Assembly (NCBI GenBank): GCA_021294835.1 | Contig: JAJTDF010000008.1 | Span: 1 to 62,566 of the forward strand | DNA: 62,566 nt | From: Planctomycetaceae bacterium | GTDB taxonomy: Bacteria; Planctomycetota; Phycisphaerae; Phycisphaerales; UBA1924 | Reading direction: 5' to 3' | Shown here: in pieces, positions 27,691 to 37,514 of the stretch | How positions within the stretch are numbered: the stretch's first letter is position 1 | Layout: each line of letters begins with the position of its first letter | Notes under the pieces: generated by a model | Told to the model about the DNA's origin: nothing | Databases searched by the model: none | Seen by the model: only the letters and a program-made list of their open reading frames with translations | Translations under genes and position numbers: made by a program

Positions 27691-30600
27691 ATGGCAGTAC
27701 GTCCTGGCAGCGGGCCGCTCCGTGCGGCGATTGGCGGATTGGCACTGACCGGGGCGATTGGGCTGATCGGCTCAGTGCTGTGGGCGTCCCCGGCTGATCC
27801 GTTGGCTCCGCCACCCAACGGCCCGCGCCGACCGGACCCAACGCTGGTGGCGCTGGTCAACGCGACAGTGTTCGTGGCCCCCGGCCGGGTGCTGACCTCG
27901 TCGACCATTGTGATGGAAGACGGTCGGATTGTGTCGGTTCAGGGCACCCCCCTGCCGCCGGGCACACTCCCCTCAGCTCCGGGCCATCAGGCCAGCAAGC
28001 CGGGCGAGGCCGACAAGGCCCCAAAGGACCCACCTTCCCCGCTACCGCCCCGGGGCGCCCGGGTGTTCGATCTGGCCGGGCTCACGGTCTACCCGGCGTT
28101 CATCGAGCCGTACTACGAGATCGACGCGCCCCGCGCCGACCCTGATGCCAAGGGCGTGCACTGGAACGAGCGGGTGACCCCGCAGCGAACCGCTCTGGAT
28201 GGCAAGACGCTGGACGATGCGACCGCCCGCACCCTGCGCAACGCCGGGTATGGTGCCGCGGCACTGGCGCCAAGGGGCGGGATCTTCCGGGGGCAGGCGG
28301 CCGTGGTGTCGCTGGCGCGGATTCCCAGCGACGCCTCGCTGAGCCGCCCCCCTGTCTACGCCGCCGGCGTGTACCAAATGGTCGCGATGGATCTCGGCGG
28401 GTTTGGGACCACCTCCGAGGGACGCTGGGCCGGCTACCCGGACAGCCAGATGGGCGCGATCGCAATGATCCGCCAGACGCTCGCCGACGCGGAGTATCGC
28501 GCTGCGCAGCGGGCGGCGGGCGTGGCCTCCGGGCCCAACGCGCTCGATGCCCTGCTGGGCGAGAAGGGTGGGGCCGCGCGGCCGCTGATGCTCAACGCGG
28601 ACAACGAACTGGAATCGCTGCGGATGCTCAAGATCGCAGCGGAGTTCAAGCAGCCTGCGATCCTGTTGGGCTCGGGGCTGGAGTTCCGGCGGCTTGAGGC
28701 CCTGGCGCAAGCCGGGGAGGCGGGCGGCAAGCCGAAGATGGTGATTCCGCTGGGCACGCCCGACCGACCGCGGATCTCCAGCATCGGCGACCTGGAATCG
28801 CTGGATCTGCGGGACCTGATGACCTGGGAGCAGGCGCCCACCAACCCTCGCCGCCTGCACGAGGCGGGCTTTGTGCCGGCGGCCACTGCGGGCAAAGGCC
28901 GGGATCGCGGACGGATCATGGACAACATGCGGGCGGCGATCCGGCAGGGGCTCAGCGAGGACCAGGCGCTGGCGATGCTGACCAGCACGCCCGCGGAGGT
29001 GCTGGGGCTGGGGAAGGAACTGGGGACGGTTGAGGCCGGCAAGCGGGCGAACCTGATCGTGGCTGACGGCCCGATCTTCTCGCGCCGGACGAAGATCCGC
29101 GACATGTGGGTGGACGGCATCCGCCATGAAGTGACGGCTCCCCCCACGCGGCTGCCGGGCACGTACACGCTGACGCTCAACCCGGCGCTGATCACCGGGG
29201 ACACCCTGCAACTTGTGATCGACCGCGAGAACGCGGTGACGGTCAAATCGATCGTGACTCCGGCGGCGCGTCGCGAGGAGGGCGGCAAGGACCAGGACCC
29301 GGCGGCCAAGACGCCGGCAAGGGGCGAACAGGCCAGCGGCGGGCGTGAGAAGAGCGGCCGGGCACGCTCGGTGGTGATCGGCGAGGACCGGGTCAGCTTC
29401 GTGCTGGAGCACGAGCCGTTCGGCCAGCCGGGTGTTTGGACCTTTGCGGGCCTGATCGATCAGGGCGAGGCCTCGGTGACGCTCAGCGGCAACGGCGTGA
29501 CCGCCGGGGGCGAGGCCTTTACATGGTCTGCGGTTCGCAGCGCTGCGGTGACTGAGCCGGAGAAGGGGGTGGAGGCCAAGCCGGAGACCAAGGCCAACGC
29601 GCCTGCCGCGGCCGGGGCGGCGAACGACAAGCCCGCGGAGGACCCGGTGGCGGGCTCGTGGAGCATCAAAGTCAGCGGTGAGGGGCTGCCGCCGGACGGC
29701 ATTCCGGCAACGCTGACCGTCAAGCGGAGCGCAGAAAACGAACTGTCGGCGACACTGACAGCGGTCATGGGCTCGGCCGAAGCGAGCACAACCAGCTTCG
29801 ATGCCGGTTCTGGGCAATTGACGGTGGAGGCGAATGTCGAGGGTGCGGCGATCAAACTCACGGCAACGGTGAAGGCTGAGGAACTGACCGGCCAGGTGAC
29901 CGGGCCGATGGGTGTGGCCCAGTTGAGCGGCAACCGCACCGCTCGGGCGGCGGCTGCGGCGCCCGCCAAGCGGGAAGAGACCATTCAGGATGCAGATCGG
30001 CTTCCCGGGCTGGTGGGTCGCTGGCAGATCGTGACCATCAACGACCGGGTGCAGCCGGGCAAGCCGACGTTCATCGCGGTGCAGCCGGACGGGCGGGTGA
30101 CGGTCAAACGCGACAAGGGCGAGGCGGCGGCCGCCTCCGCCCAGGTGCAGGACCCGCAACTGAGCTACACGGTGGACAGCAAGCCCATCAGCGGCGCCGG
30201 CACGGTGAGCGTGAAGGCCCGACGGATGTCGCAACTGCTCATCGGCGAGATGACCGTGGCCGGGGCCGAGGGCGCCGCCGCGACGACCAGCGCGTTCAAG
30301 GCGGTTCGCGTGGGTCCGGCGGATGGCACGCAGGAGGCCGACAAGGAGACGCTGGACGCGGTGAGCGTGCCGGAGAAGCTGCCCGGCCTGCCCTTCGGGG
30401 CCTACGCGTTCACCGAGCAGCCGGCCCAGCAGCGGGTGGTGTTCACCAACGCGACGGTGTGGACCAGCGGCCCGGCGGGCCGGATTGAGAACGGCGCGGT
30501 GGTGATCGCCGACGGGATAATCCAGTACGTCGGCCCGGCGGCAAGCCTGCCCAGGCTGGCCGAGGGCTTTGTGACCGTGGACTGCACCGGCAAGCACATC

Positions 30601-31926
30601 ACGCCCGGCCTGATCGACTGCCACAGCCACACGGGCATCTCGGGCGGGGTGAACGAAGCCGGCCAGGCGATCACCGCCGAGGTGCGCATCGGCGATGTAA
30701 CCAACCCGGATGCGATCAACTGGTACCGCCAGCTCGCGGGCGGTCTGACGCTGGTGAACAACCTGCACGGTTCGGCCAACCCGATCGGCGGGCAGAACCA
30801 GGTGAACAAGATCCGCTGGGGCGTGGTGCGGCCGGATGACATGCACATGGAGGGGGCGATCGCGGGCATCAAGTTCGCCCTCGGCGAGAACGTCAAGCAG
30901 AGCAACTCCGGGGAACGCAGCAACACCCGCTATCCGCAGACCCGCATGGGCGTGGAGACGATCATCCGCGACCGGTTCATCGCCGCTCGCGAGTACGCAG
31001 CGGCCTGGGAGCGTCATCGCACAACTCCCGGGGCAACACCGCCCCGGCGTGATCTGGAACTGGAGTGTCTGGCCGAGATTCTGGCCAACAAGCGGCTGGT
31101 ACATTGCCACTCGTACCGGCAGGACGAGATCCTGATGCTGGCGCGGGTGGCGCAGGAGTTCAACTTCAAGATCGGCTCGTACCAGCACATCCTCGAGGGC
31201 TACAAGGTGGCCGAGGCGGTGCGGGACTTCTCGTACGGCGGATCGGCGTTCTCCGACTGGTGGGGCTTCAAGGTTGAGGTGCAGGACGCCATCCCGCAGG
31301 CCGGGCCAATCATGCACGAGGCCGGCGCCAACGTGAGTTACAACAGCGACTCGGACGAACTGGCCCGACGCATGAACGTGGAGGCGGGCAAGGCGCACAA
31401 GTACTCGCTGCTGCCCGACGGCACCCGCTCGGTGCCGCCGGAGGAGGCGCTCAAGTTCGTCACCATCAACCCGGCCAAGCAGCTCAAGGTCGAGGACCGG
31501 GTGGGCAGCCTGGAGGTCGGGAAGGACGCGGACCTGGTGGTGTGGAACATGCAGCCGCTGTCGACCTATGCCAAGGCGGAGCAGACGTGGATCGACGGCC
31601 GCCAGATGTTCAGCCTGGAGAAGGACGCGGCGTTGAGGGCGGTGAACCGCGAGCACCGCCTGCGGCTGACTCAGAAGCTCATGAGCGAGCGGCGGGCGAC
31701 CGACACCGCCACCCCCCCTGCCGCCGACGCCCCCGCCCCGGGCGAGACACCCCGGCGGCCCGGCGCCCCCGGTGGCGGACGCCGCCGCCCGCTGCTGGCG
31801 CAGATGCACGAGGAGGCCTTCGCCTGGCGGCGAGACCTGTTCATGGACTACCTGCGCCGGGGCCGCAACCCCGCCGACGCCCGCGCCGGCGATTGCGGCT
31901 GCGAGGAACTGCTCCGGCAGCAGTGA
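27691..31926 (+). CDS. exported double-domain amidohydrolase, 1411 aa
   Basis: The start is ATG 27691, followed by an N-terminal hydrophobic segment (GGLALTGAIGLIGSVLWA), so it is probably exported or membrane-anchored. Residues of about 50-490 look like an amidohydrolase half in which the metal HxH motif is lost (LTVYPAFIEPYYEID), although the C-terminal GTVEAGKRANLIVADG remains. A Lys/Ala-rich beta region follows. A complete second amidohydrolase (about 925-1340) has TPGLIDCHSHTG with the HSH ligands, LVHCHSYRQDE, IGSYQH and LEVGKDADLVVWNM. It should hydrolyse a cyclic amide or dipeptide-like bond; the substrate is unknown. Similar tandem proteins are common in Bacteroidetes and planctomycetes. 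Confidence 0.8.
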   Translation: MAVRPGSGPLRAAIGGLALTGAIGLIGSVLWASPADPLAPPPNGPRRPDPTLVALVNATVFVAPGRVLTSSTIVMEDGRIVSVQGTPLPPGTLPSAPGHQASKPGEADKAPKDPPSPLPPRGARVFDLAGLTVYPAFIEPYYEIDAPRADPDAKGVHWNERVTPQRTALDGKTLDDATARTLRNAGYGAAALAPRGGIFRGQAAVVSLARIPSDASLSRPPVYAAGVYQMVAMDLGGFGTTSEGRWAGYPDSQMGAIAMIRQTLADAEYRAAQRAAGVASGPNALDALLGEKGGAARPLMLNADNELESLRMLKIAAEFKQPAILLGSGLEFRRLEALAQAGEAGGKPKMVIPLGTPDRPRISSIGDLESLDLRDLMTWEQAPTNPRRLHEAGFVPAATAGKGRDRGRIMDNMRAAIRQGLSEDQALAMLTSTPAEVLGLGKELGTVEAGKRANLIVADGPIFSRRTKIRDMWVDGIRHEVTAPPTRLPGTYTLTLNPALITGDTLQLVIDRENAVTVKSIVTPAARREEGGKDQDPAAKTPARGEQASGGREKSGRARSVVIGEDRVSFVLEHEPFGQPGVWTFAGLIDQGEASVTLSGNGVTAGGEAFTWSAVRSAAVTEPEKGVEAKPETKANAPAAAGAANDKPAEDPVAGSWSIKVSGEGLPPDGIPATLTVKRSAENELSATLTAVMGSAEASTTSFDAGSGQLTVEANVEGAAIKLTATVKAEELTGQVTGPMGVAQLSGNRTARAAAAAPAKREETIQDADRLPGLVGRWQIVTINDRVQPGKPTFIAVQPDGRVTVKRDKGEAAAASAQVQDPQLSYTVDSKPISGAGTVSVKARRMSQLLIGEMTVAGAEGAAATTSAFKAVRVGPADGTQEADKETLDAVSVPEKLPGLPFGAYAFTEQPAQQRVVFTNATVWTSGPAGRIENGAVVIADGIIQYVGPAASLPRLAEGFVTVDCTGKHITPGLIDCHSHTGISGGVNEAGQAITAEVRIGDVTNPDAINWYRQLAGGLTLVNNLHGSANPIGGQNQVNKIRWGVVRPDDMHMEGAIAGIKFALGENVKQSNSGERSNTRYPQTRMGVETIIRDRFIAAREYAAAWERHRTTPGATPPRRDLELECLAEILANKRLVHCHSYRQDEILMLARVAQEFNFKIGSYQHILEGYKVAEAVRDFSYGGSAFSDWWGFKVEVQDAIPQAGPIMHEAGANVSYNSDSDELARRMNVEAGKAHKYSLLPDGTRSVPPEEALKFVTINPAKQLKVEDRVGSLEVGKDADLVVWNMQPLSTYAKAEQTWIDGRQMFSLEKDAALRAVNREHRLRLTQKLMSERRATDTATPPAADAPAPGETPRRPGAPGGGRRRPLLAQMHEEAFAWRRDLFMDYLRRGRNPADARAGDCGCEELLRQQ

Positions 31927-32027
31927 GCCACTCCAAACGCAAAGCGGCGACTGATCGCCTGCGGATGCTGTGAACCGGCTGGCGGTCATGCGGGGCGGCG
32001 TCCGGTGGGCCGTCGGCCCGCCGACGC

Positions 32028-32507
32028 TCAGCCCATGAACTGCCGGGCGGCGGCCACCGCCAGCATGTCGCAGCGCTCATTCTCCGGATGCCCAGCATGG
32101 CCGGGGATCCAGTGAAAGCTGATGCGGTGCATGACGCGGAGCTGGTCGAGATGCTGCCAGAGCTCGGCGTTCTTCACCGGCTGCTTGGCGCTGTTTCGCC
32201 AGCCTTTCTTCTTCCAGCCGTCAAGCCAGGTCTCCAACCCTTCCAGCACGTATTTGCTGTCTGAGTGCAGCTCGACGATCGACGGGCTCTTCAGGGCGGA
32301 CAGCCCGCGGATGACCGCGGTCAGCTCCATTTTGTTGTTGGTGGTCAGGGCCTCGCCTCCGGACTCCTCGCGGAACTTGCCGGTGGCCGGATGGCGAAGC
32401 AGATACGCCCAGCCCCCGGGACCGGGGTTGCCGGAGCAGGCGCCGTCGGTATAGAGCTGCACACGGGGCAGATCATCGCCGAGCGGGGAATGGCTGCGTG
32501 AGGTCAT
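32028..32507 (-). CDS. rnhA: ribonuclease HI
   Basis: Degrades the RNA strand of RNA-DNA hybrids. The start is taken as ATG 32507 (159 aa), which suits the family; an upstream TTG is in frame. The catalytic tetrad is visible as D21 (QLYTDGACSGNPGPGGW), E61 (NNKMELTA), D83 (HSDSKY) and D147 (NERCDMLA), with the active-site His in IPGHAGH. The basic handle KKKGWRNSAKQPVKN characteristic of E. coli-type RNase HI is present. Next gene upstream is the FecR-type protein 76 bases away. Confidence 0.95.
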   Translation of the reverse strand: MTSRSHSPLGDDLPRVQLYTDGACSGNPGPGGWAYLLRHPATGKFREESGGEALTTNNKMELTAVIRGLSALKSPSIVELHSDSKYVLEGLETWLDGWKKKGWRNSAKQPVKNAELWQHLDQLRVMHRISFHWIPGHAGHPENERCDMLAVAAARQFMG

Positions 32508-32583
32508 CAGGAGAAAAGCGTATGGACCCGCCGAGCGGGCCAACGCGACTTGGCTCCGAACTGCTCACTTCGGCCGAGCCGGT

Positions 32584-34608
32584 TCAGTTGGGTGACCCGC
32601 CGCCAGTGCGGGGGCAGCCGCAGTTGCCGCCTGGGGAGGTACCCTCTCCGGGCCGGGCCGCCGCCAGATTGGCATACAGAGCCGGGGGCAGGCACGAACG
32701 GTCGTTCATCAGCGCGACCTGGTTGCGGAACTCGGCAATGGTCAGACCGATGCCCGAGCGGGTGTTGTCGTGCAGCGCCAGGATGCCGGGCAGCATGTTC
32801 AGTGCTCCGGACGCTGCACAGCCCTGGCGGTCCCCCGCGTTGGAGAGAATCTGCTCGCGGACGATCCGCTCCACCACGCCGGACTGTCGCGCGGCAGTGG
32901 TATAAGCCATGTCAGCCATCAGCGGGTTGATGAAGTCGCGAGCGACCTCGGCACCTTTCGGGACGGGCGCCAGAGTGCGGTTGGCCCGCAAAGCGCCGCT
33001 GGCGGTGCCGATGGCCAGCCCGCCCGCGGAGCCGGCCAGTTCGGATCGGGCCAAGAGGGCCGAGCCGGGGTTGTAGAAAGCTCGAACGACCTCACCGGAG
33101 GCGTTCCTTCCGGTGATCAGCAACTGGCCCTTGATCCAGGCGAGACCCGTGACAGACCGGATCGAGGCGACCGGACCGGCCACCCCGCCGGAGCCGCCAA
33201 GTTGGCCGGTCTGGTTGCTGGCCGCGTTGACGATCAGGTTGCTCCGCGGATCAACCTCCATCACCGTGAAGCTGCGACCTTCGGACAGACCGAACTGTTC
33301 ACCGGTAAAACTGCCGACCGCAAAGAGGGTGCCCCGCGGATTGCTCGCCGCCAGACCGCCCTGCAGGTCCATACCCAGGTTCATGACCGCCTCGGGCCTG
33401 GCGCTGTTGGTCAGTCCGACCGTGAACAGGTTGCCCCGCTCGGCCACCTCGGCCGGGTCGCCAAAGTCGGTGTACGTGGTGCCCGACGCATAAAACTGCG
33501 AGCCCAAGCGTGCCAGGCCGGTCAGCATCCAACTGGTGCGGCCGAATGTCCCGGTCTCGCTGAAGGTGGCGACGGGCGTGAAGCCCGCGGCCCCTTGGAA
33601 CCGCCAGGTGCGGAGCACCGGCTCGGGAGCGCCGTTGGAGCTCTCCTTGTTTTCAACGGTGATCAACTGCCAACTACCGTCGGCGTTCTTGATGAACGTG
33701 CCGCCGGCGACCTCCGCCTCGATGCCGCGCACACCCTGACTGACGGCAAATGGCAGCGAGTTCTCACCGAAGCGGGACACGGTTCTGCCGTCCTCGGAAA
33801 CCTCGAAGTAGGTCTCGCCGACGCCGTACTGGAGAAGGGCACGCTGAGCGGATGTGTCCTTCAGCGCCGCTTCGGTGGTCGGGTGGTTCTCGGCGAACTC
33901 CTGCTCGTCGGGATTGCGCTGACGCGAATCGCCGATGTCGACGAACTGGCCCTTCACCTCGTTCTTCGCGGGCGAAGGCAGATCGCCGGACGACGTGCCC
34001 TGCGCAATCACGCGGGCGCCACGGCCGTTGAAGTAGAGCATGTTGAACTGGCCGGTGTTCAGCTCACCACCCCATGCCCGCGTCGGGCGGCCGGGGGTCA
34101 CCTCCATCCAGCCTTCGGTGCCTTTGACGGCCAGCGTCGCGTCGGGGGACTTCATCTCCACATCGTTCTTGGTCTGCACCTGCGTGACATTGAACCCGGC
34201 TCGCCCATAGGCCATCTCGACTCGAGTCTTCTCACTGGTGCCCGTGTTGACCGCCTCTCGGATGAACACTCGCGAATTGCGGTCGATCGTGAAGACCTGA
34301 CCGGCCCCCGCCTGGAATTTCACGATGCCGTTGTGGGCGGTGAGAATCTCCGCCGCCTGAGGCAGCGTGTCGCCCGCCTTCACCGGCACAAGTTGGGCCC
34401 CAGCCTCCGGACGCATGCGTACGTTGCCGGAAACCTCGCGGACGATGATCGGCAGCACGGCCACTGGGGACGCCGCCGCTGATGCGGGGGGCTCGCCATT
34501 GGCGGCCGGGCCGGGGGCCGCCGAAGACTGGGCCAAGGCCGAGCCGGCCAAAGCGACAAGAATGGCGCAAGCTGACGCTGCGGAGAAGGCGGGTTTCATG
34601 GGCTGCAT
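32584..34608 (-). CDS. secreted FecR-domain protein, 674 aa
   Basis: A signal peptide opens the protein (AFSAASACAILVALAGSALAQ). A FecR-like segment follows (about 55-170), with VREVSGNVRMRPEAGAQLVPVKAGDTL, a FTIDRNSRVFIRE strand and VKGTEGWMEV, which is the pattern of FecR domains that present a beta structure outside the inner membrane. The rest (about 270-560) is repetitive beta-rich sequence (GLARLGSQFYASG, TLFAVGSFTG, GLAWIKGQLLITGRN), compatible with a propeller. The C-terminus is Gly/Pro/Cys-rich. No sigma factor is adjacent, so it need not be a transport regulator. Function unknown. Confidence 0.65.
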   Translation of the reverse strand: MQPMKPAFSAASACAILVALAGSALAQSSAAPGPAANGEPPASAAASPVAVLPIIVREVSGNVRMRPEAGAQLVPVKAGDTLPQAAEILTAHNGIVKFQAGAGQVFTIDRNSRVFIREAVNTGTSEKTRVEMAYGRAGFNVTQVQTKNDVEMKSPDATLAVKGTEGWMEVTPGRPTRAWGGELNTGQFNMLYFNGRGARVIAQGTSSGDLPSPAKNEVKGQFVDIGDSRQRNPDEQEFAENHPTTEAALKDTSAQRALLQYGVGETYFEVSEDGRTVSRFGENSLPFAVSQGVRGIEAEVAGGTFIKNADGSWQLITVENKESSNGAPEPVLRTWRFQGAAGFTPVATFSETGTFGRTSWMLTGLARLGSQFYASGTTYTDFGDPAEVAERGNLFTVGLTNSARPEAVMNLGMDLQGGLAASNPRGTLFAVGSFTGEQFGLSEGRSFTVMEVDPRSNLIVNAASNQTGQLGGSGGVAGPVASIRSVTGLAWIKGQLLITGRNASGEVVRAFYNPGSALLARSELAGSAGGLAIGTASGALRANRTLAPVPKGAEVARDFINPLMADMAYTTAARQSGVVERIVREQILSNAGDRQGCAASGALNMLPGILALHDNTRSGIGLTIAEFRNQVALMNDRSCLPPALYANLAAARPGEGTSPGGNCGCPRTGGGSPN

Positions 34609-34723
34609 CTCAATGGCTGTGCGCGGTGGACAGTGCGCTCGGTGAAAGATACCACGAATTCGCGCCCCGGGTTCTGGGAAAGGGGCACAACCCGGAGTTC
34701 TCTAGAGCAAGACCTATCAAAAT

Positions 34724-34762
34724 ACAAACAAAGGCGGAGGCCCGACGGTGCAGGCCTCCGCC
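34724..34762 (-). terminator. intrinsic terminator after the sugar-binding-protein gene
   Basis: On the minus strand a 10-bp stem GGCGGAGGCC / GGCCTCCGCC (34733-34742 with 34753-34762) is followed by TTTGTTTG. It lies between the stop at 34876 and the FecR-type gene. Confidence 0.75.
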
Positions 34763-34875
34763 GCAATGACCTTCATCCCAGCCTTCGCCCCCGCCCTCCT
34801 CCGCTGGCCCCCAGCCCTGAACCCTGCCCACAGCCCCGCTGGGCATGCAACTGGGCGATGGTCAGGTTGGATCGC

Positions 34876-35865
34876 TTACTTCTTGCCCAGCCACTTGTCC
34901 CAGTTCTTGCCGTATTCCTCGGCGTTGGCCTTGTTCACAATGACCAGATCAGCCTTGACGATGGGCTCGGCCGGCGCCTTGTTGGCCACCAGCTTGTCCA
35001 TCAGCATGCGGACCGACTCGTAGCCCCACTCGTAGACCTTCTGGCCGAGCAGCGCGTCCACCTGCCCGTTCTTCACGTACACCAGCTGGGCAGGCAACGC
35101 GTCGACGGCGACGACCTTGGCCTTGCCGGCGACCTTGTCCAGCGCGTTCTCGGTGAACAGCGGCCAGCCGCCGACCATCGCCCAGCCGGTGATCTGCGGG
35201 TTGGAGGCCATGACCTGCTCGACCTTGGCGACGGCGTCCTGCGGGGTTTCGGCATGGTAGAAGGTGTCCAGGATGGTGATGTCCTTGAACTCCTTCTCGA
35301 TGACCGACTTGACGCCGCGCACGCGCCCCTGCAGGTTGGGGGCAGTCTGGTTGCCGGCGAGGATGGCGATCACGCCCTTGCCGCCCATGGACTTGGCCAA
35401 GGTGCGGCCAAGCAGCTCGCCGCAGGCGACGTCATCGGTGCCGTAGTAGGCGAAGCGCTTGGAGTTGGGCACATCAGAGTCGAAGGTGACCACGGGCACG
35501 CCCTTGTCGACCGCGGAGTCGATGGCGCCCTTGAGGAGCTTGGCGTCGGTGGCGGAGAGGGCGATGCCGTCAGCGCCGGAGGCGACGAGCTGCTCGATGG
35601 CCTCGGCCTGCTTCTGGGCGTCCTCGCTGACGGGAGTGCGCCATTGGATCTCAATCTTCACGCCGAGCTTTTCGCCCAGTTCCTTGGCGGCGTCCATGGC
35701 GCCGGTGCGGGCGGCGATGAACACCGGGTTGGACTGGCTCTTGGCGATCAGGCCGAGCGAGTAGGACTTCTTGGACGGCTTGGGCTGGGAAGCCCCGACC
35801 GCAACCGCAGCGGCCACACCGAGAATCGCCACGCCGGCGAGCAGGGCCTTGAACGTCGAACGCAT
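34876..35865 (-). CDS. sugar ABC transporter periplasmic binding protein
   Basis: The start is ATG 35865 with AGGAG six bases upstream, giving 329 residues with a signal peptide (FKALLAGVAILGVAAAVAVGA). It has the type I periplasmic-binding fold of ribose/galactose-type receptors: LGLIAKSQSNPVFIAARTGAM, AIEQLVASGADGIALSATD, GVPVVTFDSDVPNS, YGTDDVACGELLGRTLA and AILAGNQTAPN. It captures a sugar (ribose-like or other) for the adjacent permease. The gene lies 350 bases downstream of the permease gene on the same strand. No ABC ATPase gene accompanies them. Confidence 0.88.
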   Translation of the reverse strand: MRSTFKALLAGVAILGVAAAVAVGASQPKPSKKSYSLGLIAKSQSNPVFIAARTGAMDAAKELGEKLGVKIEIQWRTPVSEDAQKQAEAIEQLVASGADGIALSATDAKLLKGAIDSAVDKGVPVVTFDSDVPNSKRFAYYGTDDVACGELLGRTLAKSMGGKGVIAILAGNQTAPNLQGRVRGVKSVIEKEFKDITILDTFYHAETPQDAVAKVEQVMASNPQITGWAMVGGWPLFTENALDKVAGKAKVVAVDALPAQLVYVKNGQVDALLGQKVYEWGYESVRMLMDKLVANKAPAEPIVKADLVIVNKANAEEYGKNWDKWLGKK

Positions 35866-36215
35866 GAGCATCTCCTTGCACTGGGCGCCCGAGCCGGGCA
35901 ACTGGCCGGCGAGCGCGGTGATGTGAATCCGTCTGTTCTCGGGCTACCCAAGGGGGTCCCCCGGGGCGACAACAAAGCCGCCGAGCGTCCCGACGGTACG
36001 AGGGCTTTCGCCAGCGGACACGAGCCGGAGTCAGCAATCGGCATCCGACCCCAGGCACGGGGCGGCAAAAGCCCGCAGGTCGCACTGGAACCCACCATCG
36101 GACACTCCCCATGTTTGAGGGTGTCGGGCAGCCGTCTGGGGCAGCCAGACACAGTCGCCGGCCAACCGTCAAGCCTGCAGGCAACGCGTGGCCCGCGACG
36201 ACCGCCCGAAGGCCA
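35866..36215. other. 350-base gap between permease and binding-protein genes
   Basis: No gene was found. Two small hairpins lie at 36101-36128 (CGGACACTCCC/GGGTGTCGG-type arms) and 36134-36150 (GTCTGG/CCAGAC). They lack T runs, so they may be RNA-processing or stabilising structures rather than terminators. A separate promoter for the binding-protein gene could lie here. Confidence 0.4.
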
Positions 36216-37514
36216 TCACCGCTTGCCGCCCTTGGCCGTCCAACGCTGCTTGGCCTGATCAACGACCACCGCCAGCACGATCGCCAGACCGATGACGATC
36301 TCCTTGTAGTTCTGGTCGATGCCCAGAACCAGAATGGAGTTGTCGATCAACTGGATGACGATGGCCCCAAGGACGGCGCCCAAAGCCGAGCCCCGGCCCC
36401 CGGACAGCGATGCCCCGCCGACGACGGTCGCGGCAATGACCGAGAGTTCGTACCCCTTGCCGGCGTCGGACGACCCGGCCCCGTAGTACCCCAAGTAGAC
36501 CGCTGCAGACAGCCCGGCCAACGCCCCGCAGAGGGTGAACAGCATGATCTTGCGACGGCCCACCGGCACGCCCGCGTACCGGGCGGCGGTTTCGTTGCCG
36601 CCGATGGCGTAGGTGTGCCGCCCGAAGACGGTCATGCTCAGCACGATCAGACCGACCACGGCGACGACCAGCATGACCAGCATGGGCAGCGGGGTGATGC
36701 CGAACATCTCGGCCCGAAAGAAGCCCTTGACGAAGCTCTCCGGGAACGACCCGATGGACTGGCCCTCGGTGGAGACGAAGGCGATGCCCCGGTAGACGGC
36801 CATGCCGCCCAGGGTGATGATGAACGGGTGGACCTTCAGGCCGACGGTGGCCGAGCCATTGATCAGCCCGCACAGGGCCCCCACTCCCACGCACACCGCC
36901 AGGCCGATCGGCACGGTGACCAGCCACGAGGAGCCGGGCATGGCGGACTCAACCGCCCGCAGCACCAAGGCCCCGAGGACTGCCGCCAGCGCGTAGATCG
37001 AGCCGACGGACAGATCGATGCCGCCCATGACAATGATGCCCGTCATGCCGACGGCCATGATGGCGATGAAGCTGGCCGCCGTCAGCACCGAGAGCATGTT
37101 GGCGGCATTGAGAAAGCGGTTGGTTTCAAAGGCCCGGATCAGGATGACCTTGTCGGGCGTGGATCGGTAGGAGAATCCGTCGGCGGCGAGGAACTCCGTG
37201 CGGCGACCGTCATGCTCGATGGAGAATCCGGAGCCGTCGGGCTTGTCGGTCGCGACGGTGCCGGCGGGCTGATCAGTGAAGGTGCGCTGGGTGATCGGGC
37301 CGTTCTTGAGGTGGCTGTAGGTGGTCAGGCCGATGATGATGGCGGCGATGACCATCAGCAGGCCGAACTCCTGACTGCGGAGCACAGCCTTGACCAGACG
37401 GCGGAATCCGCCCGAGGACTCGCTCTCCCAGCCGCCCTTGCCGCCGACCGGACCGGCCTCGCGCTCGGGCGGAGCCCCGGCGCCGCTCCACAACACAAAC
37501 CTGGGTGCTCCCAC
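36216..37514 (-). CDS. sugar ABC transporter permease (RbsC-type) with an extra periplasmic segment
   Basis: The frame is open further upstream, but no good ATG exists; GTG 37514 is preferred (432 aa) and GTG 37496 is possible. The first helix (EFGLLMVIAAIIIGLTTY) is followed by about 65 mostly polar residues before the next membrane segments. Then come the family hallmark GMTGIIVMGGIDLSVGSIYALAA, HPFIITLGGMAVYRG, YAIGGNETAARYAGVPV and GGASLSGGRGSALGAVLGA. This is the inner-membrane channel of a ribose-type importer. RbsC proteins normally have a much shorter first loop, so the insertion is unusual. The SBP gene is downstream. Confidence 0.85.
   Translation of the reverse strand: MGAPRFVLWSGAGAPPEREAGPVGGKGGWESESSGGFRRLVKAVLRSQEFGLLMVIAAIIIGLTTYSHLKNGPITQRTFTDQPAGTVATDKPDGSGFSIEHDGRRTEFLAADGFSYRSTPDKVILIRAFETNRFLNAANMLSVLTAASFIAIMAVGMTGIIVMGGIDLSVGSIYALAAVLGALVLRAVESAMPGSSWLVTVPIGLAVCVGVGALCGLINGSATVGLKVHPFIITLGGMAVYRGIAFVSTEGQSIGSFPESFVKGFFRAEMFGITPLPMLVMLVVAVVGLIVLSMTVFGRHTYAIGGNETAARYAGVPVGRRKIMLFTLCGALAGLSAAVYLGYYGAGSSDAGKGYELSVIAATVVGGASLSGGRGSALGAVLGAIVIQLIDNSILVLGIDQNYKEIVIGLAIVLAVVVDQAKQRWTAKGGKR

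Noticed and set aside
28042..31989. 1315-codon open frame on the minus strand
   Set aside because: It mirrors the double amidohydrolase, is Arg/His/Gly-rich without recognisable motifs, and is the codon-bias shadow expected in GC-rich DNA.
34609..34875. Small gene between the FecR-type and binding-protein genes
   Set aside because: The region holds a strong terminator hairpin and only short frames without ribosome-binding sites.
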